NCBI GenBank assembly: GCA_017400135.1
Contig: JAFPVJ010000021.1
Location: 1 to 64,000, forward strand
Length of the DNA stretch: 64,000 nucleotides
Direction: 5' to 3'
From: Bacteroidales bacterium
GTDB taxonomy: Bacteria; Bacteroidota; Bacteroidia; Bacteroidales; UBA932
The notes beneath the pieces are model-generated. The model saw only the letters and a program-made list of their open reading frames with translations, had not been told where the DNA came from and made no database searches. Both the position numbers and the translations under genes were made by a program. Shown piece after piece: positions 35,614-45,637 of this stretch (its first letter is position 1; each line of letters begins with the position of its first letter).

Positions 35614-38115
35614 ATGAAAAGACTCGTAATCCTGCTCCTGGCCGCAACGACGGCCGTTTCCGCACCCGCCGCTCCCGGCAACGGTGCACGCACGCGCATT
35701 GACAAGGATTGGACGCTTGCGCGCGAGGGCGCGCCCGAGACTTATCCCGCGTCCGTCCCTTCGACCGTAGCCGGCACGTTGTACGAGGCCGGGTATTTCG
35801 GAGAAGGCCTGCTGGAAGGCAAGAGTTACAAGACGGCCGACAGAACCATCTTTGACGAACCCTGGACCTACAAGACCGTCTTCAAGGGAAAGGTCCGCCG
35901 CGGGCAGCACGCCGAGCTGGTCTTCGACGGCCTGAACTTCTACGCCGACATTTTCCTCAACGGAAAGCAGATCGCATCCGCGGACACGACCTACGGCGTC
36001 TTCATCCGCCGCGCCTACGACGCAAGCCACTTGCTGAAGGGCCTCAACACCTTGGAAATCAAGCTGAAGCGGGCACAGAAAGGCGACCTCAACATCGGAT
36101 TCGTTGACTGGAATCCCCGGCCGCTTGACGAGAGTATGGGCATCGTCCGTCCCGTCACCCTCCATACGACGGGCGCCATTTCCATCGAGGATATCTATGT
36201 CATCCCCGAACTGGAAATCCCCTCCCTCGCCCAGGCGGAACTGCGCGTCAGCGTGACCCTGCGCAATCTGGAGCAGAAACCCGTGAAGACAATCCTGAAG
36301 CTTGACCTGGAAGGAGTCGGCACCGCCCGCATCCCGGTCAGCCTTTCGGCAGGAGAGACCCGCCGGGTCGAACTGACCCCCGCCGAAGCCACTCTCCTGC
36401 ATCTGGATCAGCCCCGGGTCTGGTGGAGCCATGACCTGGGCACGCCGGAGCTGTACCGCCTGGCCGTCGCCGCCGAAGTGAAAGGGCGCCTTTCTGACCG
36501 GATGGCGATCGATTTCGGAGTCCGCCGCATCGAGAGCCGCCTAACGGACGAAAACTACCGCCAGATGACCCTCAATGGGAAGGACATTCTCATCAAGGGC
36601 GCAGGCTGGACCGACGACATCTTCCTGCGGGACACCCCGGAAAGTATCGATCGCCAGGTCCGTCAGGTGATGGACATGAACCTCAACCTCATCCGCTTCG
36701 AAAACATCTGGGGCAAGGATGACACCGTCTATGACCTATGCGACCGCCTCGGCGTGCTGGCCCTCGTGGGTTTCAGCTGCCAGTGGGAATGGGAGGACTA
36801 TTGTGGCCTGCCGGAAGTCAAAGGCTACGGCTGCATCAACGATCCCAGGTCCGAGGCGCTCGCGGAACGCTATTTCCACGACCAGGTCGTGCGCCTGCAT
36901 AACCATCCTTCCATCATCGCCTGGATGACTGGCAGCGACCGGGTCCCCAACCCGGGGCTGGAAGAGCGCTATTTCGCCATCTATAAGCAGGAAGACTACC
37001 GTCCCTACATCTGCTCCGCCAGCGACAAGAAGAGCCTCGCAGGCCGTTCCGGCACCAAGATGGAAGGGCCCTACGAGTACGTGGGTCCCGACTATTGGTA
37101 CAAGGACACCCAGGCTGGCGGCGCCTACGGATGGAACACAGAGACCGGCATCGGGGCGAACATCGCCCAGCTGGAGTCCATCCGCCGGATGATCCCGGAG
37201 CAGGACCTGTGGCCACTCTCTGACAGCTGGGATTTCCACTGCACCGCCGCCTCGTCCGCCATGCATTCGACGGAAGTCCTGCAGGAGGTCGTCAAGGGAC
37301 AATATGGCGGATGGAAAGACCTGGAGGACTTCGTCCGCAAGGCCCACGCCGTGGATTACGACGGCACCCGGGCCATGTTCGAGGCCTTCCGCGTCCGCGT
37401 CCCGCAGGCCACCGGCATCGTCCAGTGGATGCTCAACAGCGCCTGGCCTTCCCTGTACTGGCAACTCTACGACTGGTACGGCGTGCCGACGGCGGGCTAT
37501 TACGGGACCAAGAAGGGCTGCGAGCCGCGCCAGCTGCTTTTCGATTTCGCCGACCGGAAGGTCTACGCCGTCAATGAAAGCCTGGAAACCGGTGCGCTGA
37601 CCGCAGTCGTCACGGTCTTCGACGCCGCGTCCAACGTTCTCTTCTCGGACAAGAAGCCCGTCTCCCCCGCCTACCGCGAGGTCGTCCCGGTCTTCGATCT
37701 CAAGCCATTTGACGGCAAACCGCATTTCGTGGCTCTGCAGCTCATCGGCGCCGACGGGAAACCCGTCGCCGACAACTTCTACTGCATCCCCGCACGGGAC
37801 AACGAATACAAGTGGAAGAAGACCAACTGGTACATCACGCCCATCACTTCCTATGCCGACCTGGGCTTCGTCTTCGAAGGCGGGAAGGCAGACGTGGACG
37901 TGACGGTCGAGCCGGCCCCTGAAGGCTACTCCGTCACCCTGGCCAACCGTTCCGGACGCATCGTCCCGATGAACATCCTGAAAGCCAGGGGCGCCGCCGG
38001 AGAGCTCGTCGTGCCCGCCTGGTGGAGCGACAATTTCTTCGCCCTGCTCCCCGGCCAGACTAAAACCGTCACCTGCCGGGTGGAGAAGAACGGCACCCAT
38101 ATCGAACTTGACTAA
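35614..38115 (+). CDS. GH2 family glycosidase of the exo-beta-D-glucosaminidase type
   Basis: The 833-residue exported enzyme (signal peptide to about residue 21) has a GH2 layout: N-terminal jelly roll with PWTYKTVFKG and LVFDGLNFYADIFLNG, an Ig-like domain, a TIM barrel beginning with MTLNGKDILIKGAGWTDDI, and C-terminal beta domains. At the acid/base position it has TGSD (near residue 441) instead of the usual Asn-Glu, as in the CsxA group, and the nucleophile Glu is in WNTETG (near 509). That points to removal of GlcN from chitosan-type oligomers. An endo-beta-mannosidase of the same subfamily is the alternative. Confidence 0.8.
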   Translation: MKRLVILLLAATTAVSAPAAPGNGARTRIDKDWTLAREGAPETYPASVPSTVAGTLYEAGYFGEGLLEGKSYKTADRTIFDEPWTYKTVFKGKVRRGQHAELVFDGLNFYADIFLNGKQIASADTTYGVFIRRAYDASHLLKGLNTLEIKLKRAQKGDLNIGFVDWNPRPLDESMGIVRPVTLHTTGAISIEDIYVIPELEIPSLAQAELRVSVTLRNLEQKPVKTILKLDLEGVGTARIPVSLSAGETRRVELTPAEATLLHLDQPRVWWSHDLGTPELYRLAVAAEVKGRLSDRMAIDFGVRRIESRLTDENYRQMTLNGKDILIKGAGWTDDIFLRDTPESIDRQVRQVMDMNLNLIRFENIWGKDDTVYDLCDRLGVLALVGFSCQWEWEDYCGLPEVKGYGCINDPRSEALAERYFHDQVVRLHNHPSIIAWMTGSDRVPNPGLEERYFAIYKQEDYRPYICSASDKKSLAGRSGTKMEGPYEYVGPDYWYKDTQAGGAYGWNTETGIGANIAQLESIRRMIPEQDLWPLSDSWDFHCTAASSAMHSTEVLQEVVKGQYGGWKDLEDFVRKAHAVDYDGTRAMFEAFRVRVPQATGIVQWMLNSAWPSLYWQLYDWYGVPTAGYYGTKKGCEPRQLLFDFADRKVYAVNESLETGALTAVVTVFDAASNVLFSDKKPVSPAYREVVPVFDLKPFDGKPHFVALQLIGADGKPVADNFYCIPARDNEYKWKKTNWYITPITSYADLGFVFEGGKADVDVTVEPAPEGYSVTLANRSGRIVPMNILKARGAAGELVVPAWWSDNFFALLPGQTKTVTCRVEKNGTHIELD

Positions 38116-38129
38116 CCGAATTGCAAGCA

Positions 38130-39287
38130 ATGAAACGCTTTTTCCTAATTATTTCCTCCCTGGTCTGGTGCCTCGGCGCATTGGCCCAGGTGGACCAGGG
38201 CCGCGACCTGTCGAAATATGCGGACGACAAATTCCGTGACGACGATAAGTACAAGGTGGAGACGCCGTACGAGACGGTTACGGTCTCCCAGCCCAAATCC
38301 AAGCGCATCAAGAACGTCATCTTCATGATCGGCGACGGGATGGGCGTCGAGCAGGTCAGCGTCGGCTGGGTGCTCAACGGCGGCCACCTCAATCTGGATA
38401 ATTTCCCCTATACCGGCTACTCGCGCACCTATTGTACCAACAAGCTGATCACCGACTCCTGCGCAGGCGGTACCGCCCTCGCGATCGGCCAGAAGACGAC
38501 GTACGGCTACATGGGCGTCGACGCCGAGGGCAATCCCGTGAAGTCCCTGCTCCATCTGGCTCAGGAAAAAGGCATGAAGACCGGCGTCGCCGTGACCTGC
38601 CGCATCAACGATGCCACGCCGATCGACTTCGTCGGCCATTCCACGGAACGGCATGACGAGGCCGGCATCGCCGCACAGTACGTGGACAGCGGCGTGGACT
38701 TCCTCACCGGCGGCGGCATCAAGTTCTGGCAGAACCGCGAGGACGGCCGCGACCTAGTCGCGGAAATGGTCGCAAAGGGATACACCTTCGTGGACAATGA
38801 CGAGGATTTGAAGAAAGTGACGAAGGCTCCCCTCCTCGGCCTCTTCGCCCCGCTGGAGATGGAGCCCGCCCTCGACCGGGGGCCTGTCCTGGAGGACTGC
38901 GCCATGAAGGCGATCGAGCTTCTGGACAACCGCAAGGGCTTTTTCCTGATGATCGAAGGGTCGAGCATCGACGACTGGTGCCACCGGCAGAAGGTCGGTC
39001 ACATGGCCGAGGAGCTCTTCGACTTCGACCGCACCATCGGCAAGGTCCTGGAATGGGCCGAAAAAGACGGACACACCCTGGTCATCGTGACCGCGGACCA
39101 CGCCACCGGCGGCCTGACCCTGGTCGGCGGCAGCCTGGAAAAGCGATCCGTCAAGGTCCATTTCTCCACCAAGGGCCACAACGGCATCCTCGTGCCGGTT
39201 TTCGCGTACGGCCCGCATGCGGAGGAATTCGTCGGCGTGTATGAGAATGCCGACCTCTCCAACAAGATCCGGAAACTGATGAAATGA
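38130..39287 (+). CDS. Exported alkaline phosphatase
   Basis: The protein (385 aa) has a signal peptide (to about residue 20) and the alkaline phosphatase motifs IGDGMGVEQ, the phosphoserine region DSCAGGTALAIGQKT, SSIDDWCH, TADHATGGLT and the His in KGHNGILVPV. The active site follows the PhoA family but with an SCAGGT variant around the Ser. The ATG at 38130 gives the signal peptide, and an in-frame TTG at 38121 is rejected. It lies between GH2 and GH18 with ATGA coupling to the latter, so it is part of the PUL. Confidence 0.9.
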   Translation: MKRFFLIISSLVWCLGALAQVDQGRDLSKYADDKFRDDDKYKVETPYETVTVSQPKSKRIKNVIFMIGDGMGVEQVSVGWVLNGGHLNLDNFPYTGYSRTYCTNKLITDSCAGGTALAIGQKTTYGYMGVDAEGNPVKSLLHLAQEKGMKTGVAVTCRINDATPIDFVGHSTERHDEAGIAAQYVDSGVDFLTGGGIKFWQNREDGRDLVAEMVAKGYTFVDNDEDLKKVTKAPLLGLFAPLEMEPALDRGPVLEDCAMKAIELLDNRKGFFLMIEGSSIDDWCHRQKVGHMAEELFDFDRTIGKVLEWAEKDGHTLVIVTADHATGGLTLVGGSLEKRSVKVHFSTKGHNGILVPVFAYGPHAEEFVGVYENADLSNKIRKLMK

Positions 39288-40561
39288 AGATGAGGCATAT
39301 CCAATCTTTCCCCGCCATTCTCCTGGCCCTTTGCCTGGCTTGCGCCGTCATTTCCTGTGAGAAACCGACGCAGGGCATGGTCATCCCCACCCCGACGAAA
39401 CCCAGTCAGGGAGGCGGATCCGACAGTGGTGGAGGATCGGGAGGTTCCGGCGGCTCCGGCAACTCCGGCGGTTCGGGCGATACGGGAAGCAGTGACACGC
39501 CCACCTCTACCGGAACCCTTTGCACGGACATCGGCCAGAAGCCGGTGGTTCTGGCGTATTATACGGAATACTCTACCGAAATGCCGGATGTCACGCGCCT
39601 TACCCATATCAATTACGCGCACGGGCGTTTCGGCAACCCCAAGACCGGAGACGGCGGCATAGTTATCGCCGAGCACGGTAAACTCCAGCGTATCGTCGCC
39701 CTCAAAAGCCAGAATCCCAAGCTGAAGGTATTGCTGATGATCGGAGGATGGGGCGCCCATGCGGACGGGTTCTCCATGATGGCCCGCGACGCGGCCAAGC
39801 GCACCGCTTTCTGCAAGGCCGTCAAGGCGCATATCGACAATTACAAGCTGGATGGGGTGGACATCGACTGGGAGTATCCGACCCAGTCGGCCGACAACGA
39901 GACCGGGTGCGATCCCTCCGACACACAGAATTTCAATTTGGTACTGCAGGAACTCCGGGAGACCATCGGCACGTCCAAGATCATTTCTTTCGCCTCCTCT
40001 TCCAGCGCCAAATACGTGGACTGGTCCACGGCCATCAAGTACCTGGATTATGTCAACGTGATGACTTATGACATGGGGGCTGCGCCGAACGGGCACAATT
40101 CCCCGCTGTACCGGTCCTCCCGCTTCGCGCATCGCAGTTGTGACGAAAGCATCGCCGAACACGCCAAAAAGGGCGTCCCCATCGACCGGCAGGTAATGGG
40201 TGTCCCCTTCTATGGGAAGTCCAAGAAGAATCCGACGGAAGCGGAAAAGATTTTCGAGTATTCCGTCAAGTATTATGAGATCCCCGATATCCTGGAGAAA
40301 GGCATTTACCGGGACAAGCCGCTGAAGACAGCCGTCACCCGCGTCTTCGACGGAACGGCCAAGGTTCCTTACCTGTCCGACCCGCTCGGTAACAACGTCC
40401 TCTCCTACGATGATCCCGAGTCCGTCGGCATCAAGGGACAATATGTGAAAGACAAAGGTCTGCTCGGCGCCATGTTTTGGGAATACCGCTACGATGACGC
40501 CAACCATTCGCTGCTCAAGGCACTGGTGCAAGGCCTGTATGGAAAGGACAAAGTATTGTAA
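39284..40561 (+). CDS. GH18 glycosidase lipoprotein (chitinase type)
   Basis: The 425-residue protein has lipobox VISC (C25) followed by a Gly/Ser-rich linker (about 40-72). The GH18 barrel has KVLLMIGGWG, the catalytic motif DGVDIDWEYP (acid Glu) and VMTYDMG. The WE in DIDWE and the MTYD segment are typical of chitinases more than of ENGases. It is a paralog of the GH18 part of the protein at the far end of the PUL. The start overlaps the alkaline phosphatase stop as ATGA. Confidence 0.9.
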   Translation: MKMRHIQSFPAILLALCLACAVISCEKPTQGMVIPTPTKPSQGGGSDSGGGSGGSGGSGNSGGSGDTGSSDTPTSTGTLCTDIGQKPVVLAYYTEYSTEMPDVTRLTHINYAHGRFGNPKTGDGGIVIAEHGKLQRIVALKSQNPKLKVLLMIGGWGAHADGFSMMARDAAKRTAFCKAVKAHIDNYKLDGVDIDWEYPTQSADNETGCDPSDTQNFNLVLQELRETIGTSKIISFASSSSAKYVDWSTAIKYLDYVNVMTYDMGAAPNGHNSPLYRSSRFAHRSCDESIAEHAKKGVPIDRQVMGVPFYGKSKKNPTEAEKIFEYSVKYYEIPDILEKGIYRDKPLKTAVTRVFDGTAKVPYLSDPLGNNVLSYDDPESVGIKGQYVKDKGLLGAMFWEYRYDDANHSLLKALVQGLYGKDKVL

Positions 40562-40608
40562 TAATTAAATAACAATCTAATAATCATTAACTTATTAACT
40601 TAACTTCC

Positions 40609-43600
40609 ATGAAAAAGAAAGTGGTCCAATTGACAAGACTGGTTGTCCTGGGCTGTCTGCTCCTGGGGCTCTGCACGAATGCGTTCGCGCAGGGCGGCAA
40701 GGGGATCACCGTATCCGGTACGGTGCTGGACGGCGACGGACTTCCGGTCATCGGCGCAGCCGTGACCCTCAAGGGGACGACCGTGGGAGCCGCAGCCGGC
40801 GTGGACGGTGACTTTACGCTCACCGTTCCCGACGAAGGGGCGGTCCTGCAGTTTGTCGCCCTCGGCTATGTCACCCAGGAGGTGACCGTCGGGAAGCAGC
40901 GGACGATCACGGTCGTGCTCCAGGAAGATTCGCAGTCCATCGAGGCGACGGTCGTGGTGGCATACGGCACCCAGACCAAAGCCACGGTGACCGGCGCCTT
41001 GACGACGATCGACACGAAGCAACTCGTCAAGGCCCCCGTCGCGGACGTCACCAACGTCCTCGCCGGACAGATGCCCGGCGTGTCTACCGTCCAGGAGACC
41101 GGTCAGCCGGGTGAAGACTATGCCCAGATCTACATCCGTGGCGCCGGCTCCCTGTCCGACTCCAACTCCACCCCTCTCATCCTGGTCGATGGCGTCGAAC
41201 GCCCGTTGAATACGGTCGACCCGAATGAAATCGAGAGCCTGTCCATCCTGAAGGATGCCGCCTCCACGGCGGTGTTCGGTGTGCGCGGCGCGAACGGCGT
41301 CGTCATCGTCACCACCAAGCGCGGCGACGCCGGAAAACCCAAGATCACCCTGAGTTCCATCACGGGTGTCCAGGTGCCGATGTCCTATATCCGTCAGGCC
41401 AGCAGTTATGATTTCGCCCGCTATTACAACGTGTACCAGTGGAACGACGGCCGTACGGAAGAGAACCTCTACTTCAAGCCGGAGGCGATCGAGGCCTACC
41501 GGACCGGTAGCGACCCGCTGATGTTCCCGAACACCCAGTGGACCGAGCTGATGTTCCGCAAGGCCTTCATGCAGACCAAGAACAACATCAACATCTCCGG
41601 TGGTTCGGACAAGGTGCGCTACTTCGTGTCGATGGGCTATATGTACCAGAACGGTCTGCTCAAGCAGATGCCCGGCCTGCCGTACGACAACAACTTCTCC
41701 TACAACCGGTATAACTACCGCGCCAACCTGGACTTCAAGCTCACCGAGACCACGGACATGAAGTTCAACATCAGCGGCGTCATCGGTGACACCCGGGAAC
41801 CGCTGTCGGACGCCGACAACATCTGGATGCGCTCGATGCTGTGGTCCCACCCTACGGGCAGCCCCGGTGCAGTGAACGACATCCCGAAGACCACGGTTTC
41901 CACCAACGCGCTGCCATCCGGTCTGACCAAGTGGAACGGTTGGGAATATTACTATTGGAGAGGTTACCAGAACAAATACAAGACCACCCTGGGTATGGAC
42001 ATGACCATCACCCAGCACCTGGATTTCATCACGCAGGGCCTGAGCGTCGCCGTGCGCGGCAGCTACGACACCTCGATGTCGCTCACCAAGAAGCGTGAAG
42101 GCAACAACGGCGGTTATTCCCAGAAAATCGAGTACAAGACCTGGGCTGAGGAAGGCGGCAACATGTCCGATCCAACCTTCGACAAGACCTACGTGTATGA
42201 CGTGACCTATTCGGCCCCGACCCTCAGCTACAGCGAGAGCACAAGCGACGACAAGAGCTGGTACCTGGAAGGCCGCATCGACTACCGCCGCAAGTTCGCG
42301 CACAAGCACGCCGTCAGCGGCCTGCTGCTGTACAACCAGTCGCGCGACTACTACCCCAGCAAGTATTCCTGGCTGCCCCGCGGCTACGTGGGCTGGGTCG
42401 GCCGCATCACATACGGATACAAGGAAAAATACCTGGTCGACGTGAGCGCCGGTTACAACGGTTCCGAAAACTTTGCGCCCGGCAAGACCCGCTACGGTTT
42501 CTTCCCGTCCGCATCCCTGGGCTGGGTCGTCTCCGAGGAAAAATGGATGAAGAAGTTCTCCTGGATCGACTTCCTGAAGCTCCGCGCCTCCGTCGGCCTG
42601 GTCGGTAGCGACAAGGGTTCCAGCGCCCGCTTCATGTATATGGAAGGAGTCTGGAACGACGCCGGATCCTATTATTTCGGCGTCAACAAGAGCGATGGCG
42701 TCCCGCGCTACGAGATGGGTACGCCCGGCAACGAGGCCGTGACCTGGGAAACCGCGCTCAAGACGAACGCCGGTGTGGACTTCGACCTGTTCAATTACCG
42801 CCTGCACTTCTCCGGAGACCTGTTCTGGGAGCACCGTACGGGCATCCTCATTTCCCCGACTTCACTGCCCGGACTCCTCGCCTTCACGCCCCCGAACATG
42901 AACCTGGGTATCGTGGACAACCACGGTTACGAGCTTGAGCTGGGCTGGAAGGACCATATCGGCGCTTTTACCTACGACATCAGCGGCAACGTCACTTTCG
43001 CCCGGAACAAGATCATCGACATGGACGAAGTGGAGCCCAATTATGAATATCAGCGTCAGACCGGCGGTTCCACGGGACGCTATTCCCTTTACCAGTTCAA
43101 GCGGCTGTATCAGAAGAGCGACTTCTACACCGACGAAAACGGCGTGCGGCGCCTGAACAAGGACCTGCCTCAGCCCGGTACCACCGTGTATCCCGGCGAC
43201 GCGATGTACAAGGACCTCAATGGCGATGGGATCATCGACGGTAACGACATGATGATCGACGGATATCCCAACCGTCCGGAGTATGTGTTCGGTGCCAACA
43301 TGAAGTTCGGATGGAAGGGCTTCAACCTGAATCTGAACTGGGTGGCCGCCACCAACGTGAGCCGCGTGTGGAACGACGACTACCGCATCCCGTTCACCAA
43401 CTCCGGCCACCGCGGCCTCCTGGACTATTTCGCCCAGAACTCCTGGATCGACAACGACAACCCGTGGGCGCCCGGCCGCGAAGACGGCACCCTGCCGCGC
43501 TTCACCAAGACCAACTACCCCTGGAACTCCATGAACTCCACCCTCTGGACCGTGGACGCCAGCTATCTGCGTCTGAAGAGCGCCAGCTTCGGCTATACCT

Positions 43601-43782
43601 TCTCCCAGAGCAGGTTCTTCAAGAAACTGGGCATCAGCTCCCTGGGCCTGATGTTCACGGGCTACAACCTGTGGACCCTTTCCAAGATGACCCTGCAGGA
43701 TCCGGAAGCCCGGTCCAACGATTCCGACGGTCAGTACCCGTTGGTGAAGACCTATAACATGGCTGTCAACATCACCTTCTAA
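40609..43782 (+). CDS. SusC/RagA family TonB-dependent outer-membrane transporter (SusC1)
   Basis: This is the main glycan importer across the outer membrane. The 1057-residue protein has a signal peptide (to FAQG, residue 26), a carboxypeptidase-regulatory-like domain (30-110, with GTVLDGDGLPVIGAAVTLKG), a TonB-box-like VVVAYGTQ (about 121-128), a plug with LILVDGVERPLNTVDPNEIE and TAVFGVRGANGVVIVTTKRG, and a 22-strand barrel ending in VNITF. It is paired with SusD1 12 bases downstream. An AT-rich 47-base leader precedes it. Confidence 0.96.
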   Translation: MKKKVVQLTRLVVLGCLLLGLCTNAFAQGGKGITVSGTVLDGDGLPVIGAAVTLKGTTVGAAAGVDGDFTLTVPDEGAVLQFVALGYVTQEVTVGKQRTITVVLQEDSQSIEATVVVAYGTQTKATVTGALTTIDTKQLVKAPVADVTNVLAGQMPGVSTVQETGQPGEDYAQIYIRGAGSLSDSNSTPLILVDGVERPLNTVDPNEIESLSILKDAASTAVFGVRGANGVVIVTTKRGDAGKPKITLSSITGVQVPMSYIRQASSYDFARYYNVYQWNDGRTEENLYFKPEAIEAYRTGSDPLMFPNTQWTELMFRKAFMQTKNNINISGGSDKVRYFVSMGYMYQNGLLKQMPGLPYDNNFSYNRYNYRANLDFKLTETTDMKFNISGVIGDTREPLSDADNIWMRSMLWSHPTGSPGAVNDIPKTTVSTNALPSGLTKWNGWEYYYWRGYQNKYKTTLGMDMTITQHLDFITQGLSVAVRGSYDTSMSLTKKREGNNGGYSQKIEYKTWAEEGGNMSDPTFDKTYVYDVTYSAPTLSYSESTSDDKSWYLEGRIDYRRKFAHKHAVSGLLLYNQSRDYYPSKYSWLPRGYVGWVGRITYGYKEKYLVDVSAGYNGSENFAPGKTRYGFFPSASLGWVVSEEKWMKKFSWIDFLKLRASVGLVGSDKGSSARFMYMEGVWNDAGSYYFGVNKSDGVPRYEMGTPGNEAVTWETALKTNAGVDFDLFNYRLHFSGDLFWEHRTGILISPTSLPGLLAFTPPNMNLGIVDNHGYELELGWKDHIGAFTYDISGNVTFARNKIIDMDEVEPNYEYQRQTGGSTGRYSLYQFKRLYQKSDFYTDENGVRRLNKDLPQPGTTVYPGDAMYKDLNGDGIIDGNDMMIDGYPNRPEYVFGANMKFGWKGFNLNLNWVAATNVSRVWNDDYRIPFTNSGHRGLLDYFAQNSWIDNDNPWAPGREDGTLPRFTKTNYPWNSMNSTLWTVDASYLRLKSASFGYTFSQSRFFKKLGISSLGLMFTGYNLWTLSKMTLQDPEARSNDSDGQYPLVKTYNMAVNITF

Positions 43783-43794
43783 TCCGTGCGCACC

Positions 43795-45630
43795 ATGAAA
43801 AAATTCTATCACATTCTGACAATTGCCCTGCTGGGTGCAGGACTGGTCGCTTGCGAGAGTCTCAAGCTGGGTGACGCCGGCCTGTCCAAGGCCCCGGAAA
43901 CTTCCGGCGCCACCATCGACACGCTGTTCGCCTCCATCAAGGATGCGGACAAGGTCCTGGCCAATGCCTATTACTACCTCCCCTACGGGCTGGTATCTTC
44001 TTTCGACAGCAAGATGGGCGGTGACTTCCTGGAGTCCATCACCGACCATTTCATCAGCAATAAGCACTCCGACGACGACGGCCCCAACAACCTCTATTAC
44101 TCCGGTGGTATGAGTTCCAACCTCACCGGCTCCTATCAGGGTGGCGAGGCCTATCGTTTCGGCAGCGAAAAGGACTATCACGTCATCCGTTACGCCTGGC
44201 TGTTCCTGGAGAACGCCGACCGTATCCCGAACGCCGATCCGGCCCTCCTCGCCCAGAAGAAGGCGGAGGCCAAGATGTGCATGGCGATCGCATACGCCAA
44301 CATGCTTCGCTACGTGGGCGGCGTTCCCATCCTCGACCACGCCATTGTCATCGGCGAGGAAATGAATTTCCCCCGCAACACCTTCAAGGAGACGGTGGAT
44401 TATATCGTCAAGCTTTGTGACGAAGCCGCTCCGGACCTCCCCTGGTACGCAAGTACCACCGACGACGGCCGTTTGACGCGCGCCGCCGCCCTGGGTCTCA
44501 AGCTCCGGATCCTGTGCTTCGCCGCCTCTCCGACCTTCAACTCCAACACGCCCTTCCACCCTCAGGCCGACGAGTATGTCTGCTACGGCAATTACGACGC
44601 CCAGCGCTGGAAGGCAGCCAAGGATGCCGCCGACGCTTTCATGCGTGAGCAGATGACCGGCGGACATTACGCCCTGGTGCAGGCCAAGCCCGACGCCACG
44701 ACCGGCCTCATCACGCCCCGTGCCTATCGGCTGGCCTATCGCTCCGGTTACTTTGACCGGGGATCTTCGGAGGTCATCATCTCCATCCGCAAGTCCAACA
44801 GCAGCGACTACCTCGACAAGCACATCGACGTGCAGGACGACTATGGTTGCGGCGGCTCCCTCAACTGGGTGAACCGCTTCCCCTGGGCAGACGGCACACC
44901 GTTCCCGGAGGACTTCGATTGGACGGATCCCAAGAGCTGGCCCGAGAAGCCCTTCTTCCGCCAGGATCCCCAGGGCGACCTCAAGGTGGGCAACACCCTC
45001 CTGATGGAGACCCGCGATCCCCGTCTGTACGAGAACCTTTGCGTTCCCGGCGACGTCTGGAAGAACGGCAACGTCGGCCCGAACTACGACAACGCCAAGA
45101 ACCCCAATGTCCAGGACGGCTGCACCGGTTTCCTGATGATGAAGTATGTGCTTCAGCAGGAGGCCGACCGCAACAATCCGCCCCACTGGTGCATGATGCG
45201 CTTCGCAGAGGTCCTGCTGAACGCGGCGGAAGCCTACAACGAAGCCGATGGCGGTCCCTCCGACAAGGCGTACGCCTGGGTCAACGCCGTCCGCGCCCGT
45301 GTCGGTCTGCCCGGTCTTCCGGAAGGCCTGAGCAAGGAAGAGTTCCGCAAGGCCATCCTGCTGGAGCGGGACCTGGAGTTCGGCTTCGAGGAAGTGCGCT
45401 GGTTCGACATGGTTCGCTGGGGTCTGACGGAAGCCTTCACCACGCCGTTGCAGAAGCTCATCCCCCACGGAAACAAGCAGACCAACGCCGATGACTTCAC
45501 CTACACGACCGGTGAGGCATATCCGACCCGCAAGTGGTACACCGATTTCGACACCAAATGGTATCTCGCCCCCATCCCGACCATTGAGATCAACAAGGGC
45601 TACGGGATGACTCAGAATCCGGGTTGGTAA
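43795..45630 (+). CDS. SusD/RagB family nutrient-binding outer-membrane lipoprotein (SusD1)
   Basis: SusD1 forms the lid of SusC1 and binds the glycan at the cell surface. The 611-residue protein has lipobox LVAC (C20) followed by ESLKLGD, alpha-helical TPR-like segments (AEAKMCMAIAYANMLRYVGGVPI), and a C-terminal region with MRFAEVLLNAAEAYNEA and ILLERDLEFGFEEVRWFDMVRWG. The ATG at 43795 is chosen because it gives a proper signal peptide, and a GTG nine bases earlier is in frame. Confidence 0.95.
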   Translation: MKKFYHILTIALLGAGLVACESLKLGDAGLSKAPETSGATIDTLFASIKDADKVLANAYYYLPYGLVSSFDSKMGGDFLESITDHFISNKHSDDDGPNNLYYSGGMSSNLTGSYQGGEAYRFGSEKDYHVIRYAWLFLENADRIPNADPALLAQKKAEAKMCMAIAYANMLRYVGGVPILDHAIVIGEEMNFPRNTFKETVDYIVKLCDEAAPDLPWYASTTDDGRLTRAAALGLKLRILCFAASPTFNSNTPFHPQADEYVCYGNYDAQRWKAAKDAADAFMREQMTGGHYALVQAKPDATTGLITPRAYRLAYRSGYFDRGSSEVIISIRKSNSSDYLDKHIDVQDDYGCGGSLNWVNRFPWADGTPFPEDFDWTDPKSWPEKPFFRQDPQGDLKVGNTLLMETRDPRLYENLCVPGDVWKNGNVGPNYDNAKNPNVQDGCTGFLMMKYVLQQEADRNNPPHWCMMRFAEVLLNAAEAYNEADGGPSDKAYAWVNAVRARVGLPGLPEGLSKEEFRKAILLERDLEFGFEEVRWFDMVRWGLTEAFTTPLQKLIPHGNKQTNADDFTYTTGEAYPTRKWYTDFDTKWYLAPIPTIEINKGYGMTQNPGW

Positions 45631-45637
45631 ACCTAAA

